Assembly: GCA_958298945.1 (NCBI GenBank)
Contig: OY282607.1
Coordinates: forward strand, 31,628,500-31,692,499
DNA length: 64,000 nucleotides
Direction of reading: 5' to 3'
Source: Atherix ibis
Taxonomy: Eukaryota > Arthropoda > Insecta > Diptera > Athericidae
Position 1 is the stretch's first letter. Every line of letters starts with the position of its first letter. The notes under the pieces were generated by a model, which was not told the origin of the DNA, did not search any database, and saw nothing but the letters and a program-made list of their open reading frames with translations. This document shows, in pieces, positions 47,203 to 57,824 of the stretch. The translations under genes and the position numbers were made by a program.

Positions 47203-48148
47203 AATTCTTTACAATAATTAATAATTGAAATAAGAAAAAGATTTGATTCTTTTTCTTGCTTTCTTTTGTTTTGTTTTGTTTTCTTTATTATTATTTTATT
47301 TTTATCGTCTTTTATTCTTTTTCCTTAACAATATTTTGTTACGCGCATTTATGATTAATAATAATTCGTAAAATTTGTATACTATTTGAAAGATTTATTA
47401 ACAAAAGATTCTTTCATTTTTTTTAAATGAGTTTCCTTCAACACTTTATCGTTTCTCTTAATTTACCTTATTTTAAATATTATTATTGTATTTATTTAAT
47501 TAAATATTTTTTAAATTAAAGCATTAATTTACAATTATTATCTTTCTTTTCAAATACTATTTATATGATTAACAAATGCACTTTTTTTTCTAGCACGTTT
47601 GAAAGGTTAGGAGTATTTTCCTCCATTCATTATTTATTATTATTTCTCTCTTACTTTCCTTGCCTTTGCAATTAAGAAAATGTAAAAAAAATCAGATGGA
47701 GAAAAATCTATTTTCTTTTTATCGTATTAAATCCTAATAGTTGTTAGTTGTTGTAAACTTTGTGAAGGCTAGTGTAATATAAGGTTGTTGTTTTCTCTTC
47801 CCGTAAAAGCAAACATTTTTTTCCATAAATTATTTCGATAGAGTAGTTTTACTTTACAAAACTATGTTATAAAATTATTTTATATGATTATTATGCTTCA
47901 TAAGTCGATTTCAAATGAATTTCTTTCAATGCAAATTCATTAATTTTGCCAAATATTCATAAATCAAGTGTTTTCTGGTCAAATGAATTTATTCTTTCTT
48001 TGTATGACCTTATTTTTCTTACTTATATTTTTATTAAAAATTTTTAATTCGTTTAGATTTTGGTTTTCTTTTGCTTTTCGATTTGTTTTTGTTTATTGTT
48101 GTAATTTTCTTTCTCTTCTTTTTATATTTTGTTAGCAATTCTCTAATA
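47203..48148. other. AT-rich gap, nothing recognised
   Basis: No acceptor-linked open frame was found on either strand, although a second exon for the short gene upstream might be expected here. Confidence 0.35.
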
Positions 48149-48259
48149 TCAATCGATTGATATTTTACAGCAAAAATGTAATTTTTGCTTTTTAGAAGGT
48201 GGCTCAACGAAGCGCCGCCAAAAGCGCTCATCAAATTCTCCTGTTTCCTCTTTGGTCAT
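48149..48259 (-). CDS. Short coding exon or small ORF, unassigned (36 aa)
   Basis: A strong 5'UTR acceptor (TGTATTTTATTTCAG, ending at 48282) sits 22 nt upstream of an ATG that opens MTKEETGEFDERFWRRFVEP then PSKKQKLHFCCKISID and TGA. The first 27 residues are strongly protein-like and GC-richer. Either this is a 36-aa small protein, or the exon ends at TTTTTGCT|GTAAAA (48169) and continues in an exon I could not find. A perfect 20-bp palindrome (AATATCAATCGATTGATATT, 48145-48164) covers the stop codon. No family is recognised. Confidence 0.45.
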   Translation of the reverse strand: MTKEETGEFDERFWRRFVEPPSKKQKLHFCCKISID

Positions 48260-48283
48260 TATTTTTTAATAATGTAATATTCT

Positions 48284-49382
48284 GAAATAAAATACAAAAA
48301 AAATTTATTTCAATAACAAAATTTTATTTTAAAAAAATATTTAATTCTAAACTAATAATTTTCTCTCTAACAAATTATAATTAATTTTTCGATTAATGTC
48401 CTTGCACTTGCATTTATTTATTTTAATTATTAATCATGATTTTTTTAAACTAACAACCGTGTACGGATTAATTCAAATATTTTGTAGAGTGTATGTTTAA
48501 AAAAAATTCAAAAGTTATTACTTTGTTTTTACTTTTATTTTTTGTACATTAACATTTTGACCCAAATATCTAGACATAAGAATCGATTCTCACAGCAATA
48601 TTCCTTTACGCATACAATTATTAATATTGGAATTTTATTTCATTATCAAATAGCTATCATTATTATTATGAATCACGTAGATAACGTAAGTGGTATGAGG
48701 ATGATGTTATTCAGTTAAATATTCTTATCAATGTTATATACAATTAAAAAAAAATTTGATTTACTACTAGATAACTTTCACATATATTATATTTGTAATA
48801 TATAATCGTTGAATCCATGAAAATGCTTAATTTAATTAAAATCTGATTATGTTCGATAAATAACATTTGCCCATACGGGAAAACGCCTTGGGCCACTTAG
48901 AAGGGCTTATATGCGTTCAATATTCACATTCAATATATGAATTTCTCAAGCGTATATTACCGATTACCGAATAAAATGTCTATAAATGAAATTAATAAAA
49001 AATGTTTTTCATTTGTGTTTATTTATTTACTTTTTTACAGAAATATTTTGTACACAATTTAATTAGACACTAATTTATTTGTATACCTAGTCGTTTCTAT
49101 TTCTAGTGTAAATTTCGTACATTTCCATTCATTTTTCCAAGTCGATAATATTTTCGTTATAATCTTTTATCAACTATTCCTAATTAACAAAGTAAATTCC
49201 TATTGTTATATACATTACAAAACGATATCTTTGATAAATTTCAACACCAACTAATCTTAAACATACACAACAGGCCTTCTTGACTTTCTTATTTGTTTCG
49301 ATTTGATAGATTTTTTATTTTCTGTTATTAAGTTGCAAACATGCAGACTGTTTGACGTTTCACGTTATTTTGGCTGAGATAA
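48284..49382. other. AT-rich stretch, nothing recognised
   Basis: No supported frames, repeats or structures. Confidence 0.35.
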
Positions 49383-50147
49383 TAGGCGAATTCGATTGGA
49401 CTAATTCTGCTACACTGTAGTACTAAGCAGTAGCTCTCAATAAAATGAACATATCACTGACAGCAGTAAAATCCAATCTCACAATAGTCACCAACAACAC
49501 TGAGTTTATTCACACATAAACAATAAAAACTGAGTTTATGCATGCATAAACAATAAAAACAAAAATATGACGCTTCAACATAACCAACGAACCCGCTAAG
49601 CCATCTTCAGCCAGTTCGGAAACTACAATCCCTTTACCCTAATACCATGTTTCCACTTGGTGGACTTGACCTGGTTGACTTGAGCTCTTCGTGTTTTCAC
49701 TGGTGGACTTGACCCGGTTGAAAAATAAATTTATTTGACATTTTCAAGATGGTGGCAACTGATTTTTATGAGTTAGATCGGTAGAGGTCTGTTTGGAATC
49801 GGAACACTGCAGACAGCGGCAGCAATTTTCTTAACACAACACAACCTTCTTGCTCGGCAGCTCGAACATTATGATATTATTTGACATATATGAAACGATT
49901 GTAAGGTAGAACATGGAACGGAACGGTTGAACGCAAAATATTTTTCAAAAGTTTTTGGTTTATTTCCCCCCGACCCGCACTCTTCGTCTCGCCCACAAAA
50001 ACGAGGTCAAGTCCACCAGTGGAAACAGGCACTAAGGGGAGAAGTGCAACTACTGCTACAATCCTACTGTTTTGTTCGAGGTACTGTAGATGATGACAGC
50101 TACACAACAGTAAGCAGCAGCAAAATTAGTCCAATCGAATTCGCCTA
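49383..50147. mobile_element. Outer inverted-repeat element (non-autonomous DNA transposon)
   Basis: A perfect 24-bp inverted pair (TAGGCGAATTCGATTGGACT plus AATT at 49383-49406, its inverse at 50124-50147), with further imperfect matching inward (CTGCT, AAGCAG/GTAGCTG). No transposase frame lies inside. It encloses a second inverted-repeat element and ends about 300 bp before the Yeti start codon. Confidence 0.7.
49648..50027. mobile_element. Inner inverted-repeat element nested in the outer one
   Basis: TGTTTCCACTTGGTGGACTT plus GACC at 49648, with its inverse GGTCAAGTCCACCAGTGGAA plus ACA ending at 50027; only one or two differences. A second direct copy of the end (TTTTCACTGGTGGACTTGAC) sits at about 49695. 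The interior has no coding frame. Confidence 0.75.
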
Positions 50148-50246
50148 CTATTTTGACGGCTTACAAATATTCTTATGTGTATGGCATTCCAAAGTGTAGT
50201 ACTAGATTATAAGTATCGGGGTACAGTAGTTAATTTAAGAACTTCA

Positions 50247-50264
50247 TCTACTAGATCTAGTAGA
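50247..50264. promoter_or_regulatory. Perfect 18-bp palindrome upstream of Yeti
   Basis: TCTACTAGATCTAGTAGA, about 190 bp before the Yeti ATG, in the interval where the first (UTR) exon or promoter should lie. A splice acceptor (ATTATATTTTAG) 2 bp before the ATG implies a 5'UTR intron, so this site is near the expected start of transcription. Confidence 0.35.
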
Positions 50265-50454
50265 AGAATCAATCTGGTACGTTAGAGCCCATGTAAAGAA
50301 TATATTGTGTGGTATTTTGAAGCAAATTGAAGTGTTAATTTAATATTTTTAAATAATATACAAAAGAGTTAAATAAAGTAAGAATAGTTTAAACAATTGT
50401 GCTCGTATAAAAACTATATTTATATATATATATATCATTGATTATATTTTAGCA

Positions 50455-51337
50455 ATGGACAAAGAAGTGTATCCATCTGACAGCGATGAAAGTGATGAAG
50501 ATTACAAGCCGTATGGTGTTGAATCGGCAAGTGAACCTGAATCAGACAAAGATGAATTGCAAGATGATGATGACGATAATGCAAACACAAATGACGAGAA
50601 AATTGGAAAATATACAAAACAAAGGAAACATAAAAAAAACAGAATTATTGCAGAAAAAGGAAAACGGCTTGAATTAAATGTGGTCGAACCGGTTGATGAG
50701 GAGGAGGAAAAAAAAAGGGCAGATGCTGTTTGGGAAAATTTTCTAAATGACACAAATACTGAAGTAGGTAAAGAGAAAAAGTCTATAGATGCGAGAAGTA
50801 AAACAACGAATATAGAAAAAGAATCGCCTAAAACAGATAGATGCCCAATGAAATGTCCTGAAAAAATTCTGGTTACTGAAATATATGAATTCGCCGGTGA
50901 AAAGATCAAAGTGGATAAAGTTGTGGACAAAACGGTATCCAATGGAAATATTTCAAGCAGAGCGCAAACCTCTGATGGTACAGTTAAAAAATTACCTATA
51001 CCCTGTACTGGGTTTTCCAAAAAACGTCCTCCAGGTGGACTTGGTACTGTACTTGGTCAAATCAATAAGAAAAATAAATTATCGGTATTAGAGAAAACCA
51101 AATTGGATTGGGATAGTTTTAAACAAAACGAAGGTATTTCCGAAGAGTTACAAACGTTCAATAAAGGAAAAGATGGGTAATTTGAATTATTCGCATAACA
51201 TTATTATTTAATAATTTTTTTTTTTTAAATTTCATTTTAATAGATATCTACAAAAGCAAGACTTTTTAGAACAAACAGATTTGCGACAATTTGAAATTGA
51301 AAGGAACTTACGACAAAAACGTAGAAGTAATCGTTGA
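50455..51337 (+). CDS. Yeti: Yeti / CFDP1 (BCNT family) chromatin-remodelling subunit
   Basis: Two exons: 50455-51176 (donor GATGG|GTAATT) and 51244-51337 (acceptor TTTTAATAG), giving 271 aa. The N-terminus is acidic (YPSDSDESDEDYKPYGVESA, then DELQDDDDDN), followed by a basic block and the ADAVWENFLND motif. The C-terminal ~80 residues are the BCNT-C domain: KNKLSVLEKTKLDWDSFKQN, then E-L-Q-T-F-N-K-G-K-D-G-Y-L-Q-K, with RQFEIERNLRQKRR at the end. Known role: the BCNT/Yeti/SWC5 protein works in SWR1/Tip60-type complexes that deposit H2A.Z. Polyadenylation signal AATAAA at 51412. The ATG directly follows a 5'UTR intron acceptor. Confidence 0.93.
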
Positions 51338-52160
51338 ATATCTGTTGGAAAAATTGCTTTCCTATCACCATATTCTTAGTCGAAAAATGTTTAGATGAGC
51401 TAAGCAGTCTTAATAAAAATTGCTGTATCTAATTGATGTTTAACTACATAAATCATTTTTTTTTTTGAATTCGAACTAATAAGAAATTAATATAAATTAA
51501 TTGCTAATGTTTCATTTATATGTATGTGTGTAATTAGATTTATTTTACGTACAAAGTATTTAAATATCGTATACATACATTTTTTTAATTTAAGATTTAA
51601 TATAATTTTTAATATATTTTCTATAATTTTATATTGTATGAATATAATTAAAGCAAAACAAAAAAAAACAAAGCTAAAATTGTTTTATTTCAAATGTATA
51701 TGGAGTAAAAAAATTACTGTTTTATGTTATGAACTTTATTTATTTAATATAATCGAGAATATAATATAACACAAATTATGGAATAGTTGTAACTACTTGA
51801 AAAATCAAAAAATAAATACTATACAAAAAAAAAAACCTATGCTTTAATTTTCTTAAACTAATTGGATTTATTTATATTAAAAACAGGATCAAGTAACATA
51901 TCGACTTTATTTCAATTCTCTAACATTTTAAGTACATAACAGTGCTAATTACTTTTGAGTTTTATTACTCAAAAGTAATACAAGAGAGATATCAAAAGAT
52001 ATATAAATAAATTAAATATTTTAATAAAACAGTTTGTCCAATAATAAAAATTTTATAAATATCTAACAGGCGAATTATATTAAAGAATGTTTATCATCCC
52101 TGACAAAAAAATATAGGCGGACGCACATTCATATTTTGTAGATACAAAATCTGGAACTTA
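51338..52160. other. 3' flank of Yeti and AT-rich DNA with a hairpin
   Basis: 51947-51978 is a perfect 13-bp hairpin (ATTACTTTTGAGT, loop TTTATT, ACTCAAAAGTAAT). The ACTTTTGAG core also occurs in the foldback MITE at 39493. The 81-aa plus frame at 51524 is low complexity. Confidence 0.45.
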
Positions 52161-52161
52161 C

Positions 52162-52561
52162 CTGACGACAAGGTCATAAGAGTGTAAAATTGAAGAAGAA
52201 CATGTTATTGCGATAGTGAAGACAATTTATCTCATATGGTTGGCTGGATATATTTATACTTTTAGCCAATTGTCTATTATCAGTGTTGATTTACTCTTGA
52301 AGACGTAAAGCAGGTGCATTTTCTTGTTTTCAAAAACGATTCGCTTCAAAAGAGTTCGTAGTTATTTAATTATTGGATTGTTGTGATAAGAAAATATTCC
52401 TCCATACAAGTTGATTTTATCATAAATTAACTTTTTTTTTACATTATAAAAATTCATTTTTAAAAAAAAAAATAATATTTTATATTTATGAAATAAGATT
52501 AGTTTAATTAAAATAACTCAATTGTGAATAAATAAAGTTCAATAAAAATTTGATCAAAATG
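52162..52561. promoter_or_regulatory. Possible divergent promoter with two first-exon donors
   Basis: On the minus strand a textbook donor, TCGTCAG|GTAAGTTCC, ends an exon-like region at 52162. On the plus strand ATCAAAATG|GTAAGTAAG ends one at 52561. The 400 bp between are GC-richer than the surroundings. This fits two transcripts starting back to back: the plus one may be cysteine dioxygenase, and the minus one any of the minus-strand genes to the left. Confidence 0.35.
52559..52561 (+). CDS. Possible first coding exon (ATG only) of cysteine dioxygenase
   Basis: The plus strand reads CAAAATG|GTAAGTAAG: an ATG immediately followed by an excellent donor. The next plus-strand coding exon to the right, at 61756 (acceptor CCGAAAAG), starts in phase 0 with GTT TAT TTA AGA GAT GTG and runs in frame into the cysteine dioxygenase start at 61774. 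Joining them would give a protein starting M-V-Y-L-R-D-V-M-D-P across a 9.2-kb intron. This is inference from phase and splice quality only. Confidence 0.3.
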
Positions 52562-54615
52562 GTAAGTAAGAACGAAGAATTTCAAATTTTTTTTGGGTTG
52601 TATAGTTAGTTTGTTAATTTTTTGTATAAGATATTAAAGTAAATTTATTATTATATATATTTTATATTTTATCTAAAGCTCAATTTCAAATATATTAAAC
52701 AAAAATATTCTGCTAAGTTCATTGACCTTATCATAATAGGTGTATAACTCGACCAATAATTTCGTATGTTCATTGTGGAAAAGATAAATTCTGCTTAATA
52801 TAGATGCATTAAAAGAAAAATGAAAAATAGAAAAATCTACCACTTTTTATAGTAGTTGTAGACTTCCTAAATGCACTATACTGATTTGAAAGAAAAACAA
52901 AAAAAAGGAGACAAAATCTAATTTGAAAATGTTAATTTTTAACATTTATACCTTATAAAATTGAATAATGCAAATAACCGATATTGGACTGTAATGCAAT
53001 TACTATAAACCTTTCTTGTACGAGTTAAACAGAATTGCAGATTTATGGTTTGTACAATAATATTCAACAGATAGTATAAACTATGGGAAAAAATTATTTA
53101 ATTACAATAGATCATAGGTAATTGAGTTTAAGAATGTATAGTAAGTTAGTTTTAGCATAAATTAATGTGGCAATCGAAAAAGTAACTTTGATGGCTATGT
53201 TAATGGAGGTTTCGAATCAAAATAAATAATAATAAAAAAAATAAAAGCAAATATTTACAATTAACAATAATATTTTTATATTTCAATTTAATTATTTTAC
53301 AAAATTTGCAAAGAAAATAAATTCGATTTTGTGTAGTGAAAAACACGAGAAAACCCAAATCGTCACTAAATAAATTGTTTTTTAATAGTTAACTTTTGAA
53401 TTAACTACGTCATTTTTCTTGTCCTAAAAAAACATGTTTATACGAATTTTTTTAAAAATAAAATTATCAATATATATTCAAATATATACAAAATGAAAAG
53501 CAATACTAAAATTGTATAAATATGTACAAAAAAAAAAAAATACTAAAAATGTATACGAAAGATTAAAAAACGCATTTAATACTCATGTTTTCATAAGAGT
53601 TTCTATCTTTTTTATTTTATTTTATCTTATGGTAGATTGTATAAATTTAGGAAAAAAAAACAAACACAGGTGAATACTTAAAATTGTTTTCTTTTTAGAA
53701 TTTTCTGGATTTTTTCACACTGTTGTTTATATCAAATTTTTTTTGCACAACATCATCAACAAAATATATCTTTTCGATTTTATGGATTAACGAGTATTTA
53801 TCTATATCTATACATTTTTTTTTATGTGTATAATATTATTTAATAATGATATAGCCTAATTTGTTAAAGGAAAAACGAAAAACTTCCAATTTTTTTATTT
53901 CATGAAACCGTTCTATTAATCGAAAATTATTCGTGGGAATTTCTTCCTGTTAAAAAATTTCAAATTAAATTCATGATTTTTTTTTATTTCTTAAAAAATA
54001 ATCGATATTATTGTAAGCAAAATTTTCAATAATTTTTAGTTTATAATTTTCTTTTATAAGACCATATGCTACTTTCGTAGTTTAGTTTCCGTTTAGTTTA
54101 GTTTTTTTTAAAGAATGTTATACTCGTTTGGTTCAATATTTAAATATGTAAATGTTTAACGACATCATGGAATTTGTATCTCTTTTATAAATTTCTTCTA
54201 TGAATTTCACCTTCATAATGTAAATTTCTATTAGACTAATACAAATTTATAAGTCAACAATATCTAGTAAATTAAAAAAAAATATATACTCGTATATTTG
54301 GCCTAAAAACATCTCCGATTTTATATATATAAACGAATTTATATATAAAAATTTCTATTTTTATTAATAATTATAACTCTTCGGGTCATACTAATGTCAT
54401 TTGTTATTAAATCTGATAAGAAAATGATAGTTTTGGTGACTCAGTTCGCAATCATAACTTATCCTGGTATTTCCCAAAATTTTATCCACCCTTCTTATTT
54501 TTTTTAAGTACATTTCAGACGATTTAATTAACTAAGAAATGTATAAATATAAGATATTTCTAAATATATAATTGTTTAGAAGTTTTTTAACGTAATCTAT
54601 TTAAAGTCTTTTTCA
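52562..54615. other. AT-rich stretch, probably intronic
   Basis: No supported frames. It would be the beginning of the 9-kb first intron of cysteine dioxygenase if the ATG at 52559 is its start. Confidence 0.35.
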
Positions 54616-54786
54616 CAGTGTGTCCCAAAAATAACTGAACTTTATATTTAAATCATACAACATGGAGCGCCATCTATTGAAATTTGTAGCATGAAAAAGA
54701 TGCATCTTTTTCATCCTTTGCAAATTTTCAATAGATGGCGCTGCATGTTGTCTACCGAACCATAAAGTTATTTTTGGGAAACACCG
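54616..54786. mobile_element. Foldback MITE, about 170 bp
   Basis: CAGTGTGTCCCAAAAATAAC at the left and its inverse (GTTATTTTTGGGAAACACCG) at the right. The pairing continues through ACAACATGGAGCGCCATCTA and TTGAAATTTG nearly to the centre, where ATGAAAAAGATGCATCTTTTT pairs. The ends resemble mariner termini. No coding content. Confidence 0.85.
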
Positions 54787-55024
54787 TGTACATTACAAAC
54801 TCCTAATTACGGATATGGTGGTGATTTCCATTTTCACTTAAACAAATATGACAATTTTTTTTTTAATTTTTAGATATTCCAATTAACAATATTGATTTTT
54901 TTTACAAACAAATTATTTGCACGCAAGAGTAAATTTGTGAAAATTTCATTTTAACTATAATATTTTTTGGATACTCGTATGCTAGTTAATAAACCAATTC
55001 TGGTAGATATTTTCTTTTATTATT
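54787..55024. other. AT-rich spacer
   Basis: Nothing recognised between the MITE and the minus-strand LINE 3' end. Confidence 0.3.
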
Positions 55025-55473
55025 TAATTTCATCTACAACTACAAATATATTATTACAAGCAGAGTAATCACCCATTTGAGATGCACATTAAAAAAATAG
55101 GGAGGTGAGTTTTAGTAGGTAAAAATCCCACAAACTGTAGGAATCGGTTTTTCTACAGCGTCCTTAGATTTACACCTACTTACATTAAAAAAAGAACAAA
55201 AACACCAATTGACGTTTTTCCCTCCAATTAACTAGAGTTAGAAGATGTTAATAAATCTCGCTGCCACTGTCCTTTCGTCTCCGATTAATGTGTTTTTGGA
55301 GTAATCAAGTGGCCATTTAGGTATAAAGAGAATGGTTGGTTTTTGCAGAGGGAGATACCATGAACACTCTTCTATTCATTTACTTTCACTCTCCATTACG
55401 TAAGCCGGGATTGGAGGTTCCATATGTGGCAATGATAGTCTTGGAATCAGATGGGATGTCACGGGTATAAATA

Positions 55474-56141
55474 ATGGGTTGTCAAGAAAGTAATTTCGTT
55501 GTTTCCCAACAGAGGACTTAATTGTATTTTTTCACAACCAACTTCACAATTAAGCCGCATAATCATATGTATTTTGACAGCTGACATAGCAAGGCTTGCT
55601 TGCGAAAAATTCAATTGATTCTGCACAGTAGTTTTTGGTTGATACCCTTTTAAATATGGAAAGTGAAAAACAGCATTTTCGGCATATTTTACTTTTTTGC
55701 TATAGAAAAGATAAAAGTGCTGTTCAAGCAAGAAAAAAATTATGCGATGTGTATGGAGAAGATGTGTTAAGTGAGCGCCAGTGCCAAAACTGGTTTGCAA
55801 AATTTCGATCGGGCAATTATGATCTCGAAAATGCACCACGTTCTGGAAGGGCAGTTGAAGCTTATGAAGACACAATAAAGGCATTAATTGATACAAACCG
55901 GCGAATAACAACTCGTGAGATCACTGAGAGATTAAATTTATCGAATACGACGAGATTTTGTCTCGTCGTATTCGTCCATCACTGGGGACGAGAAATGGGT
56001 TGCCTACAACAATGTTAAGCGCAAAAGATCCTGGAGTAGAAAAGATGAAGCGGCTCAAAGCACTTCGAAAGCCAATATTCATAAAAAAAAGCCAATAAAT
56101 AAACTAATGGGTTGTTCGGAATTACTTTCTTGACAACCCAA
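55474..56141 (+). mobile_element. Mariner element inside the LINE, internally deleted, TA duplicated
   Basis: Ends TGGGTTGTCAAGAAAGTAAT (left) and the inverse at the right, flanked by TA. The transposase on the plus strand starts at about 55653 (MESEKQHFRHILLFCYRKDK), has an HTH ending in VLSERQCQNWFAKFRSGNYD, and NRRITTREITERLNLSNTT. A deletion follows and the coding resumes in another frame at ITGDEKWVAYNNVKRKRSW (first catalytic Asp intact), then a second deletion removes the rest. At the first deletion junction is a 14-bp perfect inverted repeat. Near the right end GGGTTGTTCGGAATTACTTT mimics a second end. 668 bp against about 1.3 kb for a full copy. Confidence 0.88.
55942..55974. repeat. 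Perfect 14-bp inverted repeat at a mariner deletion junction
   Basis: CGAATACGACGAGA, loop TTTTG, TCTCGTCGTATTCG. It lies exactly where the transposase frame jumps from the HTH region to the first-Asp block. Confidence 0.9.
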
Positions 56142-56860
56142 TATTATATAAAATAGGACTAACAAAACCACCTTATGGGACTCCAGCTGAAATAGCATAT
56201 ATTTCTGAGGATTTTGTTTTAACTGTTACTTGATAATTACATTGAGAGATATATGCATTTATAATAAGATAGTATTCAGAAGAAAGCAAACTCTTGCATT
56301 TGTATAGGAGCCCAGAATGTCACACGTGATTTAACGTATCGGTCATATTTAAGAATACTCTTGGGCAATATTCTTACCCCTCAAGAAAGTATGCAATACA
56401 CATACAATCAAAAACGCGATTTTATTGCTGGATTGTGTAATATTAAGATCGAAAGACAAATTGGTGATCAGAAATAATTTTTGATTATCTAGAAATGAAT
56501 AAAACCATATTAATAAAAGTTTTTCAAAAATTATATCAATCATTGGGCAGGAGGCTAACAGGTCTATAGTAAAAATGGTGATGTCACTGGTTTATTTGGT
56601 TTAGTGATCATTTTAATAACTCAAAATTCCCATTAAGAGAAATGAAAAATAAATATTTCATAACAATTAAAGTTTTTTTGTTGTATATTTGGTTCAAGAT
56701 AAGAGCTGTTATTATATTGTAAGCAGGAGATTTAAGAACGACTCCTATAAAGACGAATAAGAGCAGATTTAATTGCAAAGGATTTAAAATTTTTGGAAGG
56801 AAAACTCACGTGGATTGCGTCTCATTACATAAGCTTATTGTTTTTTTTTTATTTGTATGA

Positions 56861-57347
56861 TATTTATTTTATTATTATATCGTCTATGATATTTACCAAT
56901 TTTTTTTTGAAATACTTCTCAGCTTTTTGTTTTTACCTAGTTACCATTATTTTGTTTCAGTAGATATGATGTTCTTGTGTAGGAAAAAGTATTTGTCTAG
57001 CGGCTTCCCATAAAGAAATGTTGCCACCTAAGTGGGACCACACATCTGCGGACGCTGTAGATTTTTTCCATATAATGACTGAAAAATCTTGTTAGTACAC
57101 GATCAGCCTGAAAAAATCTTGGTAGTTTACATGGTCTGCATCTCTCCGCCGATTCGCCTGCACGTGTTGTGTGTTTTTGCTGTACCGTAGCCCGACTTTT
57201 CTGAGTATAAATTGCTTAGAATTCTTTTGAGTTTAAACTATCAAGATTTTGTAAATTACCAAAGCAAAAATAATTCAGTTACGAATTTTGTAATCTTTGC
57301 TTCCGAAATTCTAAGGTTCCAATAGCGAAATCCAACGAACTACTTGC
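56861..57347. other. Repeat-bearing non-coding DNA
   Basis: From 57070, diverged copies of a motif like AAATCTTGTTAGTACACGAT(C)AGC occur at about 57083, 57112, 57600 and 57685, in two pairs either side of the exon-like segment at 57348. They may be subrepeats of an uncharacterised element. Confidence 0.4.
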
Positions 57348-57511
57348 TCATGTGTCTACTCGTTCTGTACCATTCTTTTGACCAACTGGCTTCACTTTTG
57401 AACTTTCTGTTGACTTTTCTGCTGACGCCTCTTTGGCTTCTAAGTTTTTGCCACAGGAAAAACGACAACTGTATAAATCCGTGATATTCTTAAATTTCTT
57501 GTGCCTTGATA
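57348..57511 (-). other. Candidate terminal exon, unassigned
   Basis: A minus-strand acceptor (TTTGTTATTGTAG) leads into 53 open codons: SRHKKFKNITDLYSCRFSCG, then KNLEAKEASAEKSTESSKVK and a stop. The Lys/Glu/Ser-rich tail and GC content look coding. No family recognised. It could be a host exon or part of a mobile element, because related repeat motifs lie on both sides. Confidence 0.35.
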
Positions 57512-57824
57512 CTACAATAACAAACGAGAACATATTCAAATGCACATGTGACAGTTGCGCAGATGTCTACAACTTAAATGGGAAATGTTGCAGACGTCAT
57601 AATTTTCGTGATACACGGTCAGCAAAATCGGTAGATTTGTCTGCAGAAATCGGTTGAAGATACGTTTGAAGATGTCATAAATCTTTTTAGTACATGGTCT
57701 GCAAGATTTGGGACTAAATCTTACGTCGTTGTGACGGTATCTTCTGCAGACTTCCGCAATTTTTGAATTAGAATAATGTCCATGTCATTTCGCATTTTAA
57801 CACGAGTATTTATGTTATTCGCAA

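Larger units (their letters stand above)
55025..56860 (-). pseudogene. Jockey-type LINE reverse transcriptase, split by a mariner insertion
   Basis: Minus strand, from 56860 down. Frame-shifted reverse transcriptase blocks appear in the right order: KPNKPVTS, SLLPND, FEKLLLIWFYSFLDNQKLFL near 56450-56540, QVTVKTKSSEIYAISAGVP (about 56190-56240) and VSPILYN up to 56142. The mariner at 55474-56141 interrupts here. The frame resumes at 55473 with YTRDIPSDSKTIIATY, just before where the catalytic Y-A-D-D would be; that motif and most of the rest are deleted. The 3' end at 55075-55025 (CTGCTTGTAATAATATATTT, GTAGTTGTAGAT) is the same terminus as at 22780. Confidence 0.75.
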
